Positions 36,289 through 44,829 of a DNA stretch of 64,000 nucleotides are shown piece after piece; the first letter of the stretch is position 1, and each line of letters begins with the position of its first letter. The position numbers were made by a program, and so were the translations under genes. The notes under the pieces are model-generated. The model was not told where the DNA came from. It saw only the letters and a list, made by a program, of their open reading frames with translations, and did no database searches. This stretch comes from JBCBCP01 sp039817385 (GTDB lineage Bacteria > Pseudomonadota > Alphaproteobacteria > Rhodobacterales > Rhodobacteraceae): assembly GCA_039817385.1 (NCBI GenBank), contig JBCBVY010000001.1, positions 682,001 to 746,000 of the forward strand, written 5' to 3'.

Positions 36289-36386
36289 ACGCTAAGGTGC
36301 AGGCGCTATAGACCGCGGGCCCGGGGATGTGAAGCCGGAAAATGCGCCCGCTTGCAAATGCTGCCCAGCGCGCCGATGGTGCTCCC

Positions 36387-37037
36387 ATGACCGACGCCCG
36401 CCCGATCCAGATCGACATCGTCTCTGACGTGATGTGCCCCTGGTGCATCATCGGCTACCGCCAGCTTGAACGGGCGCTTGGCCAGACCGGCCTGGGTGCG
36501 CTTGTCCGGTGGCACCCGTTCGAGCTGAACCCGGATATGCCGCCCGAAGGCGAGCCCATCGGCGTGCATATCGCCCGCAAATACGGCAGCAGTCCCGAAC
36601 AGATGGCCCAAAACCACGCCCAGATCAAAGCGCTTGGGCAAAGCCTTGGCATCACATTCAACACCGATGCGGACAGCCGGATCGTGAACTCGTTTCTCGC
36701 GCATCAACTGCTTGACTTCGCCCTCGCCCTCGGCAAGCAGCACCCGCTCAAACTGGCCCTCTTCGAGCCGCATTTCACCGACCTGCGTGATGTCTCGGAC
36801 ATGGCGGTTCTGTCGGACATCGCGGCCTCGGTCGGCATTGACCGGGCCGATGCGGACAAGGTGCTGACCAGCGGCGCGCTCGCCGCCACCGTGCGCGACA
36901 AACAAAGCTTCTGGACATCCCGCGGGATCTCGGGCGTGCTGTCGATGGTATTTGGCGGAAAATACCTCGTCACAGGGGCGCAAGGCGCTGGATCTTACGC
37001 GGGCCTGCTCACCCGCGCCGCGTCCGAGGCCGCATGA
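36387..37037 (+). CDS. DsbA-family oxidoreductase (FrnE-like)
   Basis: Cytoplasmic thioredoxin-fold protein (216 aa; no signal peptide) of the FrnE/2-hydroxychromene isomerase-like DsbA group. The CxxC motif is in DVMCPWCIIG (Cys near 17 and 20), followed by WHPFELNPDMPPEG, a FrnE hallmark. The ATG at 36387 gives the family start; the longer reading is rejected. Its stop overlaps the lipB ATG (ATGA), implying co-translation, though no direct link between the reactions is known. Confidence 0.9.
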   Translation: MTDARPIQIDIVSDVMCPWCIIGYRQLERALGQTGLGALVRWHPFELNPDMPPEGEPIGVHIARKYGSSPEQMAQNHAQIKALGQSLGITFNTDADSRIVNSFLAHQLLDFALALGKQHPLKLALFEPHFTDLRDVSDMAVLSDIAASVGIDRADADKVLTSGALAATVRDKQSFWTSRGISGVLSMVFGGKYLVTGAQGAGSYAGLLTRAASEAA

Positions 37038-37687
37038 GCGCGCCCGACTGGATCACCTCGCACGGCCTCACCCCCTTCCGCACGGCAGAGGCGGAGATGG
37101 AGGCCCGCGCCACCGCCATCGCAAACGGCACCGCGTCCGAGGCGATCTGGCTGGTCGAACACCCGCCCCTCTACACCGCCGGCACGTCCGCGAACCCGGC
37201 CGACCTGACCGACCCGCACCGCTTTGAGGTCCACCAGACACGCCGGGGGGGCCAATATACCTATCACGGCCCGGGCCAGCGCGTCGCTTATGTGATGCTG
37301 GACCTGAACCGACGCGGGCGCGACGTGCGCGCCTTTGTCAAAAGCCTGGAACACTGGGTGATCGACACGCTGGACAGCTTTGCTGTCAAGGGCGAGGTCC
37401 GCGAGGGCCGCGTTGGCGTCTGGGTCCAGCGCCCCGAAAAACCACCCCTCCCCAGCGGCGCCCCCGCCGAAGACAAGATCGCCGCCATCGGCATCCGCCT
37501 GCGCAAATGGGTCAGCTTCCACGGCATCTCGATCAACGTGGAGCCGGACCTGGAACACTTCTCCGGCATCGTGCCTTGCGGCATCGCAGAGCATGGGGTC
37601 ACCAGCCTCGTGGATCTCGGCCTGCCGGTCACGATGAACGATCTGGACGTGGCGTTGAAAGACAGCTTTGCCCGGACGATGTTCTAG
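37034..37687 (+). CDS. lipB: Octanoyltransferase LipB
   Basis: Lipoate biosynthesis enzyme (217 aa) that moves octanoyl from acyl-carrier protein to lipoyl domains of 2-oxoacid dehydrogenases and GcvH. Family motifs present: RGGQYTYHGPGQ, the catalytic Lys in KIAAIGIR, and the acyl-thioester Cys in GIVPCGI. The start overlaps the DsbA-like gene by 4 bases. Length matches the family. Confidence 0.95.
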   Translation: MSAPDWITSHGLTPFRTAEAEMEARATAIANGTASEAIWLVEHPPLYTAGTSANPADLTDPHRFEVHQTRRGGQYTYHGPGQRVAYVMLDLNRRGRDVRAFVKSLEHWVIDTLDSFAVKGEVREGRVGVWVQRPEKPPLPSGAPAEDKIAAIGIRLRKWVSFHGISINVEPDLEHFSGIVPCGIAEHGVTSLVDLGLPVTMNDLDVALKDSFARTMF

Positions 37688-37707
37688 GCAAAGGCCGCGC
37701 TCCGAAA

Positions 37708-37728
37708 TCTTCTTCTGGCCAAAAATAT
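37708..37728. repeat. 21-base intergenic repeat, copy 1
   Basis: The 21-base sequence beginning TCTTCTTCTGGCCAAAAA is identical to bases 62426-62446. Both copies are intergenic and followed by CCG-rich DNA. It lies 20 bases after the lipB stop. Confidence 0.7.
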
Positions 37729-37794
37729 TCCCGCCGGAGGCTCCTCCCCCAAACCACGCAAACCAAAGGCGAAGGCAGCGCGCACTGTAGCCAA

Positions 37795-37827
37795 GGGGCC
37801 AATTTTCTGCGTCAGAAAATTCGCCCC
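37795..37827. terminator. Hairpin between convergent lipB and Hint gene
   Basis: GGGGC-C-AATTTTCTG, loop CGT, CAGAAAATT-C-GCCCC: a 14-pair stem with one C-C mismatch. It lies 11 bases beyond the Hint-gene stop on the minus strand. There is no T-tract, so it could be a bidirectional terminator or an mRNA-stabilising end. Confidence 0.55.
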
Positions 37828-37838
37828 GCCCCGATGTC

Positions 37839-40118
37839 TCAGCCTAGGCCCGACGCCAGCGCGCGCGCCTCGAACCCCTTCACGATCGGACGAGCAGGCC
37901 GCGATGCGCATTGCAGAAGTTCCGGGAACAGCGCCGCAATCTCCGAGGCCACGGGAATCGCCTCCCCGGCTTGCACGGCTTCGGCATCCTCGGACGACAA
38001 ATGGTAGCTTTCGGTTGGTGCGCCTTCGGCATAGATAATCTCGTGCCGGTCGAGCAGGATGTGGAAATACGCAACCCGCGCACAAGGCACGCGGTAGACC
38101 AGATCGCCGCGCTCCAGCCCCGATGCGCTGACGAGGACCTCCGGCGCGCCGCAGAACATCTCTGCCTGCCAGCCACTCAGCAGCATTCTGTGCGCGGGCG
38201 ACACGATCAGGTCGCGCGCATTGCCCAGAACGCCCGCCGCGATGCACACGGGCGCAAACTGGCCCGACCCGTCCACTTCGCGGCGCAGCACGGCGCGCAC
38301 GGGGCGGTCAATTTCGGAGGCCGTGCGCAGACGCGTCCCGCGGCGCAGCGCCTCAACAGGCACAGGCCCATCCACCGTCTCAATGCGCGTGCCGGCGGTG
38401 AAACAGGCGACATTCGTATTGTCTAAGGTCAGATCGGCAGCGTCCACACCCTCCAGCGTGATCGTCCCGCCCAGCGCTGTGCGCCCTGCGCCAACGCCCT
38501 GGCTCTGGTTCAGGATGCCGTCATCGGCCAGGTCCGCACGCACCGCGTTCAGGCTGTTGTAATACTGGCTGAGGTCGATGAAGTCGTTATTCAACTGGTT
38601 GCCGTCGGAGATCGACCCGCTTTCACCGGTGCCAAAATCGGTGATCGTGTCATTACCGCCGCCCGGCTGGTAGACAAAGGTATCGTTCCCAGCGCCGCCC
38701 GTCAGTTGGTCATCGCCCGCGCCGCCGTCGAGCGTGTCATTGCCACTGCCGGTGCTGCCAAAGGTCGCCGTGTCGAACGTGTCCGCCGGGTTGTTGGTCC
38801 CGATGATGGTGAAATTGTCGATGCCAAAGCTTTCGTCACCGATGTTCTGATCGGTGGTGGAGCGAAAGCCGATGTCCAGCGTCGCAGGCGGCTGATCGAT
38901 GGTGATCCGCACGCCCAGGTTCAGGTCATTGAACCCGCCCGCACCGAAGGTATCGGTCTGCCCGTCATTGGTGAAGTCGATCGTGTAGGTTGATCCGCCG
39001 ATGACCACCGTTTGCGTCTGATCGGCAAAGGGCTGGTTGAACGTGTGGCTGACCGCCACGTCCTGACCGTTCAGCGTGATGATGAACTGCTCGCCATCCC
39101 AGCTGTCGAGCAGCAGCGCATCGAACTCGACAATCGCGTAGTCCTGGCTCTGATCGAGCGCGTAGCTGTTGGTGGTCGTCTCGCCAGCCCCAAACTGGCC
39201 CAGAAAGCCATCCGGTCCCGGGGTCGTGTTCGTGCCCGGATTGCTCCATGTGCCGACATCAAGGCCTTCGAACCGTTCCTCGGTGATCAGCGTTGCCCCT
39301 TGCGGGCTGTCGCCGTAAAGGACGTCATTGTCCGCGCCGCCCGACAGGCTGTCGTCGCCGCCGTCGCCGGTTATGGTGTCGTTGCCCGCGCCGCCATCGA
39401 TCGTGTCGTTGCCTGCAACGCCAGCAGGCGTGCCGGTCACGCTATATTCGGGATCGACTGCCGGGCCGATCATGTTCGAGGTAAGCAGGCTTTCCGCGGC
39501 GCCCCCGGTATCCGGCCCGCTGATCGTTGCGCTCAGATTGTCCTGGCCCGCGTTTTCCCAGTAGCGGATCTGAATCGTGTAGGTCTCGTTCGGGTCCAGC
39601 ACCACATCGCCCCAGCGGGTGGTCGAGGCCTGGTGGAAATCGTTGTTCAGATAGTCGAGCGTCCCGCCCGTCTGGTTGCTGAAGCTGAGCGCATTGCCGC
39701 TGCTGTCGAAAATCTGGATCGCGGAGCCATCATCTGACGTCAGGTTGAGCCGGTACGTTCCGCCCTGCACCGTGTTGAGCGTGCTGGTGTAGATGACACC
39801 GAAGTCGCTTGGATTGCCGGTCGTGCCACGCAAGCTATTGGTGAGCCCACCCTCGTTGAAGTCGCTGACGTAACCGGAGCCGATGAGCGTGCCGTTCTCG
39901 ATAACGAAGGCCTGTCCATCCGCGCTGGAGAAGTTGTAGTTAAAGGCCTGATAGTGCCACGTGCCGTCCACCGCATTGTCGCCGCTCAGCACGTCTGCGC
40001 CCGCGCCGCCATCGATCTGGTCGCTGCCCAGCGCGCCCGTCAGCGTGTCGGCACCTGTGGTGCCAGAGATTACCTGATCCCCCTGCGTGCCGGGGTTCGT
40101 GTTGTCATTGCTCGCCAT
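37839..40118 (-). CDS. Hint domain-containing RTX/PA14 surface or secreted protein
   Basis: Large acidic protein (759 aa) without an N-terminal signal peptide. Layout: short GGxGxD-type repeats near residues 18-50, a PA14-like beta region about 60-200 (TYRLNLTSDDGS, ETYTIQIRYWENAG), RTX repeats about 230-270, a beta-rich domain, further RTX repeats about 450-480, and a Hint domain about 570-725 starting CFTAGTRIET and containing SPAHRMLLSG. RTX repeats bind calcium and often accompany type I secretion. The Hint domain lacks a clear C-extein and may self-cleave. The ATG at 40118 has AGAGGTGA upstream. Confidence 0.85.
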   Translation of the reverse strand: MASNDNTNPGTQGDQVISGTTGADTLTGALGSDQIDGGAGADVLSGDNAVDGTWHYQAFNYNFSSADGQAFVIENGTLIGSGYVSDFNEGGLTNSLRGTTGNPSDFGVIYTSTLNTVQGGTYRLNLTSDDGSAIQIFDSSGNALSFSNQTGGTLDYLNNDFHQASTTRWGDVVLDPNETYTIQIRYWENAGQDNLSATISGPDTGGAAESLLTSNMIGPAVDPEYSVTGTPAGVAGNDTIDGGAGNDTITGDGGDDSLSGGADNDVLYGDSPQGATLITEERFEGLDVGTWSNPGTNTTPGPDGFLGQFGAGETTTNSYALDQSQDYAIVEFDALLLDSWDGEQFIITLNGQDVAVSHTFNQPFADQTQTVVIGGSTYTIDFTNDGQTDTFGAGGFNDLNLGVRITIDQPPATLDIGFRSTTDQNIGDESFGIDNFTIIGTNNPADTFDTATFGSTGSGNDTLDGGAGDDQLTGGAGNDTFVYQPGGGNDTITDFGTGESGSISDGNQLNNDFIDLSQYYNSLNAVRADLADDGILNQSQGVGAGRTALGGTITLEGVDAADLTLDNTNVACFTAGTRIETVDGPVPVEALRRGTRLRTASEIDRPVRAVLRREVDGSGQFAPVCIAAGVLGNARDLIVSPAHRMLLSGWQAEMFCGAPEVLVSASGLERGDLVYRVPCARVAYFHILLDRHEIIYAEGAPTESYHLSSEDAEAVQAGEAIPVASEIAALFPELLQCASRPARPIVKGFEARALASGLG

Positions 40119-40444
40119 TGGCCCTGTCACCTCTTGTCCGCGTTGTTTTCGTTCCAACGCGGGGCAGGGTGTGGCGGCCAATTCTGGCGGCGTGGGGGGA
40201 TGGGCGTGACCTCGCAAAGGTCAATTTGCGTTAACAATTAGGCAATGAGGCCAATCCGGAAACACTCCGCCCTATCACCTGTGATCGTTGCCACGCCGCG
40301 ATGCCTGCGACAGGGTGTCCGAACCATGCCTGCGGCAGGAAAGCCCATTGCTGGCGCGCAGCCCAATCCTTAGAACGACATGGGAATCCGCGTGCCCGCG
40401 AGTGATGGCGCGCGTATCAGAGCGCAATCAGGAGGCAACGCAGC
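40119..40444. other. Divergent promoter region, Hint gene / ctaD
   Basis: This 326-base gap lies between divergent genes. It includes AT-richer DNA at 40215-40250 (around GTTAACAATTAG), which could hold a promoter, and a short CCTGC-G-GCAGG inverted repeat near 40331. GGAGG lies 10 bases before the ctaD start. Nothing else could be assigned. Confidence 0.4.
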
Positions 40445-42118
40445 ATGGCAGACGCAGCCATCCACGGCCACGAGCATGAAGACAACCGGGGCTTTTTCAC
40501 CCGCTGGTTCATGTCAACAAACCACAAGGACATTGGCATCCTTTACCTGATCGTTTCGGCCCTTGTCGGGTTTGTTTCGGTCGCCTTCACCGTGTACATG
40601 CGGATGGAGCTGATGGACCCCGGCGTCCAGTATATGTGCGAAGAAGGCGCGCGCCTCTTCCCGGCCGCCACGTCCGAATGTACGCCCAACGGGCACCTGT
40701 GGAACGTGCTGATCACCGGCCACGGCATCCTGATGATGTTCTTTGTGGTGATCCCCGCCCTGTTTGGCGGTTTCGGCAATTACTTCATGCCCTTGCAAAT
40801 CGGCGCGCCGGACATGGCGTTCCCGCGCATGAACAACCTTTCCTTCTGGATGTATGTTGCAGGCTCCACCCTTGCGGTCTGCTCGGTGCTGGCACCGGGC
40901 GGCAACGGCCAGCTGGGCTCGGGCGTGGGCTGGGTTCTCTACCCGCCGCTGTCGACGCTGGAGCAGGGCATCTCGATGGATCTCGCGATCTTTGCAGTGC
41001 ACGTCTCGGGCGCCTCGTCGATCCTGGGCGCAATCAACATGATCACCACCTTCCTGAACATGCGCGCGCCTGGCATGACGCTCTTCAAGGTGCCGCTGTT
41101 TGCGTGGTCGATCTTCATCACCTCCTGGCTGATCCTTCTGTCCCTGCCGGTTCTGGCGGGCGCGATCACCATGCTGCTGATGGATCGCAACTTTGGCTTC
41201 ACCTTCTTTGACCCAGCTGGCGGTGGTGATCCGGTCCTCTACCAGCACATCCTGTGGTTCTTTGGTCACCCGGAGGTGTACATCATCATCCTGCCCGGCT
41301 TCGGCATCATCAGCCACGTGATCGCCACGTTCAGCCGTAAGCCCATTTTCGGCTACCTGCCGATGATCTGGGCGCTGATCGCGATTGGCTTCCTCGGCTT
41401 TGTTGTGTGGGCGCACCACATGTACACAGTTGGCATGTCGCTGAACCAGCAGGCCTACTTCATGCTGGCCACGATGGTCATCGCGGTGCCCACAGGCGTG
41501 AAGGTCTTCAGCTGGATCGCGACGATGTGGGGCGGCTCGGTTGAGTTCAAGACACCGATGCTCTGGGCCTTTGGCTTCCTGTTCCTCTTCACCGTCGGCG
41601 GCGTGACCGGCGTGGTGCTGAGCCAGGCCGCCGTGGACCGTGCCTATCACGACACCTACTACGTCGTGGCGCACTTCCATTACGTGATGAGCCTTGGCGC
41701 GGTCTTTGCCATCTTTGCGGGCATCTACTTCTACCTGCCGAAGATGACGGGCCGGATGTACCCCGAATGGGCGGGTAAGCTGCACTTCTGGACGATGTTC
41801 ATCGGTGCAAACCTGACCTTCTTCCCCCAACACTTCCTGGGCCGTCAGGGCATGCCCCGCCGCTACATCGACTATCCGGAAGCCTATGCGCTCTGGAACT
41901 ACGTCTCCTCCTGGGGCGCGTTCCTGAGCTTTGCCAGCTTCGTGTTCTTTTTCGGCGTTATCCTCTACACCCTTATGCGCGGCGCGCGGGTGACCGAGGC
42001 GAACCCGTGGAACGAATATGCGGACACGCTGGAATGGACCCTGCCCTCCCCGCCGCCCGAGCACACGTTCGAGCAGCTGCCCAAGCGCGAGGACTGGGAC
42101 AAAATGCCGGCGCACTAA
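40445..42118 (+). CDS. ctaD: Cytochrome c oxidase subunit I (aa3 type)
   Basis: Catalytic subunit (557 aa, twelve membrane helices) of aa3 oxidase, reducing O2 and pumping protons. Visible motifs: FMSTNHKDIG near the N-terminus, the CuB/cross-linked His-Tyr segment WFFGHPEVYI with the proton-pathway Glu, PTGVKVFSW, and heme ligands in YYVVAHFHYVMS. It stands alone, without subunit II, III or assembly genes, as in related bacteria where ctaD is unlinked from ctaC. A strong terminator follows. Confidence 0.97.
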   Translation: MADAAIHGHEHEDNRGFFTRWFMSTNHKDIGILYLIVSALVGFVSVAFTVYMRMELMDPGVQYMCEEGARLFPAATSECTPNGHLWNVLITGHGILMMFFVVIPALFGGFGNYFMPLQIGAPDMAFPRMNNLSFWMYVAGSTLAVCSVLAPGGNGQLGSGVGWVLYPPLSTLEQGISMDLAIFAVHVSGASSILGAINMITTFLNMRAPGMTLFKVPLFAWSIFITSWLILLSLPVLAGAITMLLMDRNFGFTFFDPAGGGDPVLYQHILWFFGHPEVYIIILPGFGIISHVIATFSRKPIFGYLPMIWALIAIGFLGFVVWAHHMYTVGMSLNQQAYFMLATMVIAVPTGVKVFSWIATMWGGSVEFKTPMLWAFGFLFLFTVGGVTGVVLSQAAVDRAYHDTYYVVAHFHYVMSLGAVFAIFAGIYFYLPKMTGRMYPEWAGKLHFWTMFIGANLTFFPQHFLGRQGMPRRYIDYPEAYALWNYVSSWGAFLSFASFVFFFGVILYTLMRGARVTEANPWNEYADTLEWTLPSPPPEHTFEQLPKREDWDKMPAH

Positions 42119-42141
42119 GGCACCGCGCATATGAACACCCC

Positions 42142-42172
42142 AAAGGCCCCGGACCATTTCCGGGGCCTTTTT
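42142..42172 (+). terminator. Rho-independent terminator of ctaD
   Basis: AAAGGCCCCGG, 7-base loop, CCGGGGCCTTT followed by TT: an 11-pair stem with a T-run, 23 bases after the ctaD stop. Confidence 0.9.
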
Positions 42173-42271
42173 GCGTCGCCTCAGGACTCACCCGCCCGGC
42201 GCAACGCGCACTTTTCGCCGCATGACGCCCGCCTGTCTTGCCATCGCCGGGCGGCGGCGCAAATATCCCCC

Positions 42272-42760
42272 ATGCCCTATCGCTGGACGTCAAACCCCGC
42301 CGAGCCAACCCAGGTCATGCGCCTGTGGCCCCACAACGCGCTGCCCGCCCGCGGCATGGCGGCCTTTGTGCTGGCGACCTTCACGCTGATCCTGATCCCA
42401 ACGCTGACGCTGCTTGGCTCCCCGCTTTTGTGGGGCATCTTGCCCTTTGTGCTGGCGGCGGTCTGGGGTGTCTATTTCGCCCTGCAAAGCAACTGGAAAG
42501 ACCGGCAGATCGTCGAAGAGCTGACGCTGGACGAAGGCTCCGCAACCCTCACGCGGACCGAGCCAAACGGCGCCCGCAAGACCTGGGACTGCAACCGCTA
42601 CTGGGCCCGCGTCACGAAATACGACGACCAAGGCCCCGTCCCCCACTACGTCACCCTGTCCGGCGCGGGCCGCGAGGTTGAAATCGGCGCCTTTCTGAGC
42701 GAGGACGAGCGCATCGCGCTTTATGACGACCTCAGCCGCGCGCTCCGCCGCCCTGCTTAG
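42272..42760 (+). CDS. DUF2244 domain membrane protein
   Basis: Small inner-membrane protein (162 aa) with two hydrophobic segments near residues 30-75 (AAFVLATFTLILIPTLTLL and LWGILPFVLAAVWGVYFAL). The hydrophilic C-terminal half contains RYWARV and EIGAFLSEDER, typical of DUF2244. The ATG at 42272 is chosen because the family starts just before PYRWTSNPAEP. It follows ctaD, a frequent neighbourhood in alphaproteobacteria, which hints at a link to respiratory oxidase, but the function is unknown. Confidence 0.82.
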   Translation: MPYRWTSNPAEPTQVMRLWPHNALPARGMAAFVLATFTLILIPTLTLLGSPLLWGILPFVLAAVWGVYFALQSNWKDRQIVEELTLDEGSATLTRTEPNGARKTWDCNRYWARVTKYDDQGPVPHYVTLSGAGREVEIGAFLSEDERIALYDDLSRALRRPA

Positions 42761-42808
42761 CATACTGCGTATCCATCACTTCTCTGTTTCAAACAATCCC
42801 GGAGGGCG

Positions 42809-42827
42809 CCAATGGACGCGCCATTGG
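42809..42827. repeat. Inverted repeat 1 in the DUF2244-yqeY gap
   Basis: CCAATGG-ACGCG-CCATTGG, a perfect 7-pair stem with a 5-base loop. First of three hairpins in a 203-base non-coding gap between convergent genes. Confidence 0.6.
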
Positions 42828-42905
42828 TTCAAGCCAAATGGCGACGGCAGAGCCCCAGTCCGACGGTGACTTCAATAACGAACGTTCGAAACTCGGGCGC
42901 CAAAA

Positions 42906-42922
42906 CGCGGGCGCAGCCCGCG
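42906..42922. repeat. Inverted repeat 2 in the DUF2244-yqeY gap
   Basis: CGCGGGC-GCA-GCCCGCG, a perfect 7-pair stem with a 3-base loop. It lies 11 bases before the third hairpin. Confidence 0.6.
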
Positions 42923-42933
42923 CCCCGGCCACC

Positions 42934-42960
42934 GCCCAGATTATTTCCAATAATCTGGGC
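42934..42960. terminator. Perfect 12-pair hairpin at the yqeY 3' end
   Basis: GCCCAGATTATT-TCC-AATAATCTGGGC. It lies 3 bases past the yqeY stop on the minus strand. There is no T-tract; it is probably an mRNA 3'-end structure or bidirectional terminator. Confidence 0.6.
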
Positions 42961-42963
42961 CGC

Positions 42964-43434
42964 TCAGCCACACAGGCGTGCCTTGACCATCGGACCCACC
43001 GCCCCGAAATCGAGCTGCCCGGTATAACGCGCTTTCAGCGCACCCATGACTTTGCCCATATCGCGAATGCCGGTGGCGCCAACTTCCGAAATCGCGGCGT
43101 CGACCGCCGCTGCGCTCTCTTCGTCACTCAGGGGCTGGGGCAGAAAGTCTTCGATGATCCCGATCTCCTGCCGCTCCGCCTCCGCAAGGTCGATGCGTCC
43201 GCCTTCTTCATAGGCCTTGGCGCTTTCCTGCCGCTGCTTGACCATGCGCGCAAGGATCCCCAGCACAGCGTCCTCGCCCACCTGCGCATCTTCGCCGCCC
43301 TGTGCGCGCGCCTCGATGTCCTTGTCTTTGATTGCCGCGCCGATCAGGCGCAGCGTGGACAGCCGCGCGCTGTCCTTGTCTTTCATCGCCTGTTTCAGGC
43401 CTGCCTGAATGCGGCCACGTAAGTCTTCCGTCAC
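42964..43434 (-). CDS. GatB/YqeY domain-containing protein
   Basis: YqeY-family protein of 156 aa, the usual free-standing length, related to the tRNA-binding tail of GatB amidotransferase. The typical LRLIGAAIKDKDIEAR segment, ILARMVKQRQESAKAYEEGGR and EIGIIEDFLPQPLS are present. The GTG at 43434 begins the conserved N-terminus (TEDLRGRIQAGLKQAMK); the longer reading to 43509 is rejected. It diverges from carA, a conserved arrangement in alphaproteobacteria. A role in tRNA-dependent amidation or mischarged tRNA handling is inferred from the fold. Confidence 0.9.
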   Translation of the reverse strand: MTEDLRGRIQAGLKQAMKDKDSARLSTLRLIGAAIKDKDIEARAQGGEDAQVGEDAVLGILARMVKQRQESAKAYEEGGRIDLAEAERQEIGIIEDFLPQPLSDEESAAAVDAAISEVGATGIRDMGKVMGALKARYTGQLDFGAVGPMVKARLCG

Positions 43435-43577
43435 AGTCCCATCCCCACGGGTTGCTCTCAAGCCTGCGACAATAGAGCCGGAGCGCGCCCGCTTCAAGCA
43501 CCGAGCCACGCTTGACCGCCCGCAGGCGGCGGTCTAAGCACGGCCCGTTTGCCGCCACACCTGCCCAAGGACCGCCC

Positions 43578-44726
43578 ATGTCGCACCCCACCGCCTGCCT
43601 CGCCCTTGCCGACGGAACGCTGTTTTTTGGCACCGGATTTGGGGCCACGGGCACGGCGCAGGCCGAATTGTGCTTCAACACCGCGATGACGGGCTATCAG
43701 GAAATCATGACCGACCCGTCTTATGCGGGCCAGATCGTGACCTTCACCTTTCCGCATGTTGGCAATGTGGGCACCAATCCCGAGGATGACGAGACCGGCG
43801 CGCCGGTTGCCGCGGGCATGGTCGTCAAGTGGATGCCGACGGGCCCGTCGAACTGGCGCAATGTGCAGCCCCTTTCGGACTGGCTGGCCGCCCGCGGGCG
43901 CATCGCCATCGGCGGGGTGGACACGCGCCGTCTGACCCGCGCGATCCGGCAGGCGGGCGCGCCCCATGTGGCACTGGCCCATGACCCGGAGGGCAAGTTT
44001 GACACGGGCGCGCTGGTCGCATCGGCCCGCGCTTTTCCGGGGCTTGAGGGGCTGGACCTGGCCAAAGACGTCAGCTGCACGCAATCCTACCGCTGGGACG
44101 AGATGCGCTGGGCCTGGCCAGATGGCTATCCGCGCCAGACCGCGCCACAGCACAAGGTTGTCGCCGTGGATTACGGCGCCAAGCGCAACATCCTGCGCTG
44201 CCTCGCCTCGGCAGGCTGCGATGTGACGGTCCTGCCCGCGACCGCATCGGCCGAAGAGGTGCTGGCCCATCAGCCTGATGGCGTGTTCCTGTCTAACGGC
44301 CCCGGCGATCCGGCGGCCACGGGCACCTATGCCGTGCCGATGATCAAAGACATCGTGGGCACCACCGACCTGCCGGTCTTTGGCATCTGCCTGGGGCACC
44401 AGATGCTGGGCCTCGCGCTTGGTGCGCGCACGGTCAAGATGAACCACGGGCATCACGGCGCGAACCACCCCGTGAAAGATCACGAGACTGGCAAGGTCGA
44501 GATCACCTCGATGAACCACGGCTTTGCCATCGATGCGCAAAGCTTGCCCGAAGACGTGGTTGAGACGCACACGTCGCTGTTCGATGGCTCCAATTGCGGC
44601 ATCCGGCTGAAAGGTCGCCCGGTTTACTCGGTTCAGCACCACCCCGAGGCAAGCCCTGGCCCGCAAGACAGTTTTTACCTGTTCGCGCGCTTTGCAGCCG
44701 CAATGGCAGCACGCAAAGCCGGGTAA
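43578..44726 (+). CDS. carA: Carbamoyl-phosphate synthase small subunit
   Basis: Glutaminase subunit (382 aa) that supplies ammonia to CarB for carbamoyl phosphate in arginine and pyrimidine synthesis. The N-terminal CPSase small-chain domain contains CFNTAMTGYQEIMTDPSY; the C-terminal class I amidotransferase has the nucleophile Cys in FGICLGHQ and the His-Glu pair in VQHHPEASPGP. The ATG at 43578 starts the family N-terminus. carB is not adjacent, as in many Rhodobacterales. Confidence 0.96.
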   Translation: MSHPTACLALADGTLFFGTGFGATGTAQAELCFNTAMTGYQEIMTDPSYAGQIVTFTFPHVGNVGTNPEDDETGAPVAAGMVVKWMPTGPSNWRNVQPLSDWLAARGRIAIGGVDTRRLTRAIRQAGAPHVALAHDPEGKFDTGALVASARAFPGLEGLDLAKDVSCTQSYRWDEMRWAWPDGYPRQTAPQHKVVAVDYGAKRNILRCLASAGCDVTVLPATASAEEVLAHQPDGVFLSNGPGDPAATGTYAVPMIKDIVGTTDLPVFGICLGHQMLGLALGARTVKMNHGHHGANHPVKDHETGKVEITSMNHGFAIDAQSLPEDVVETHTSLFDGSNCGIRLKGRPVYSVQHHPEASPGPQDSFYLFARFAAAMAARKAG

Positions 44727-44767
44727 AGGCCACACCGCACGGTAAATCTTAAGACAATGCGTAGAGG

Positions 44768-44783
44768 TTAACGATTGATTAAC
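44768..44783. promoter_or_regulatory. CtrA-type binding site
   Basis: TTAA-CGATTGA-TTAAC matches the full CtrA consensus TTAA-N7-TTAAC and is also a GGTTAA/TTAACC inverted repeat. It is centred about 55 bases before the glycosyltransferase start, in the 103-base gap after carA. Confidence 0.6.
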
Positions 44784-44829
44784 CGCTTTTGGTCACATCT
44801 GGCCATATGGACCAGATGCGCGCACGACC

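Noticed and set aside
40514..42157. 547-codon open frame antisense to ctaD
   Set aside because: ctaD is unambiguous on the plus strand; the antisense product is a charged, low-complexity translation.
42789..43027. Short frames on both strands in the DUF2244-yqeY gap
   Set aside because: They run through three hairpins and into yqeY, and have no recognisable motif; read as structured non-coding DNA.
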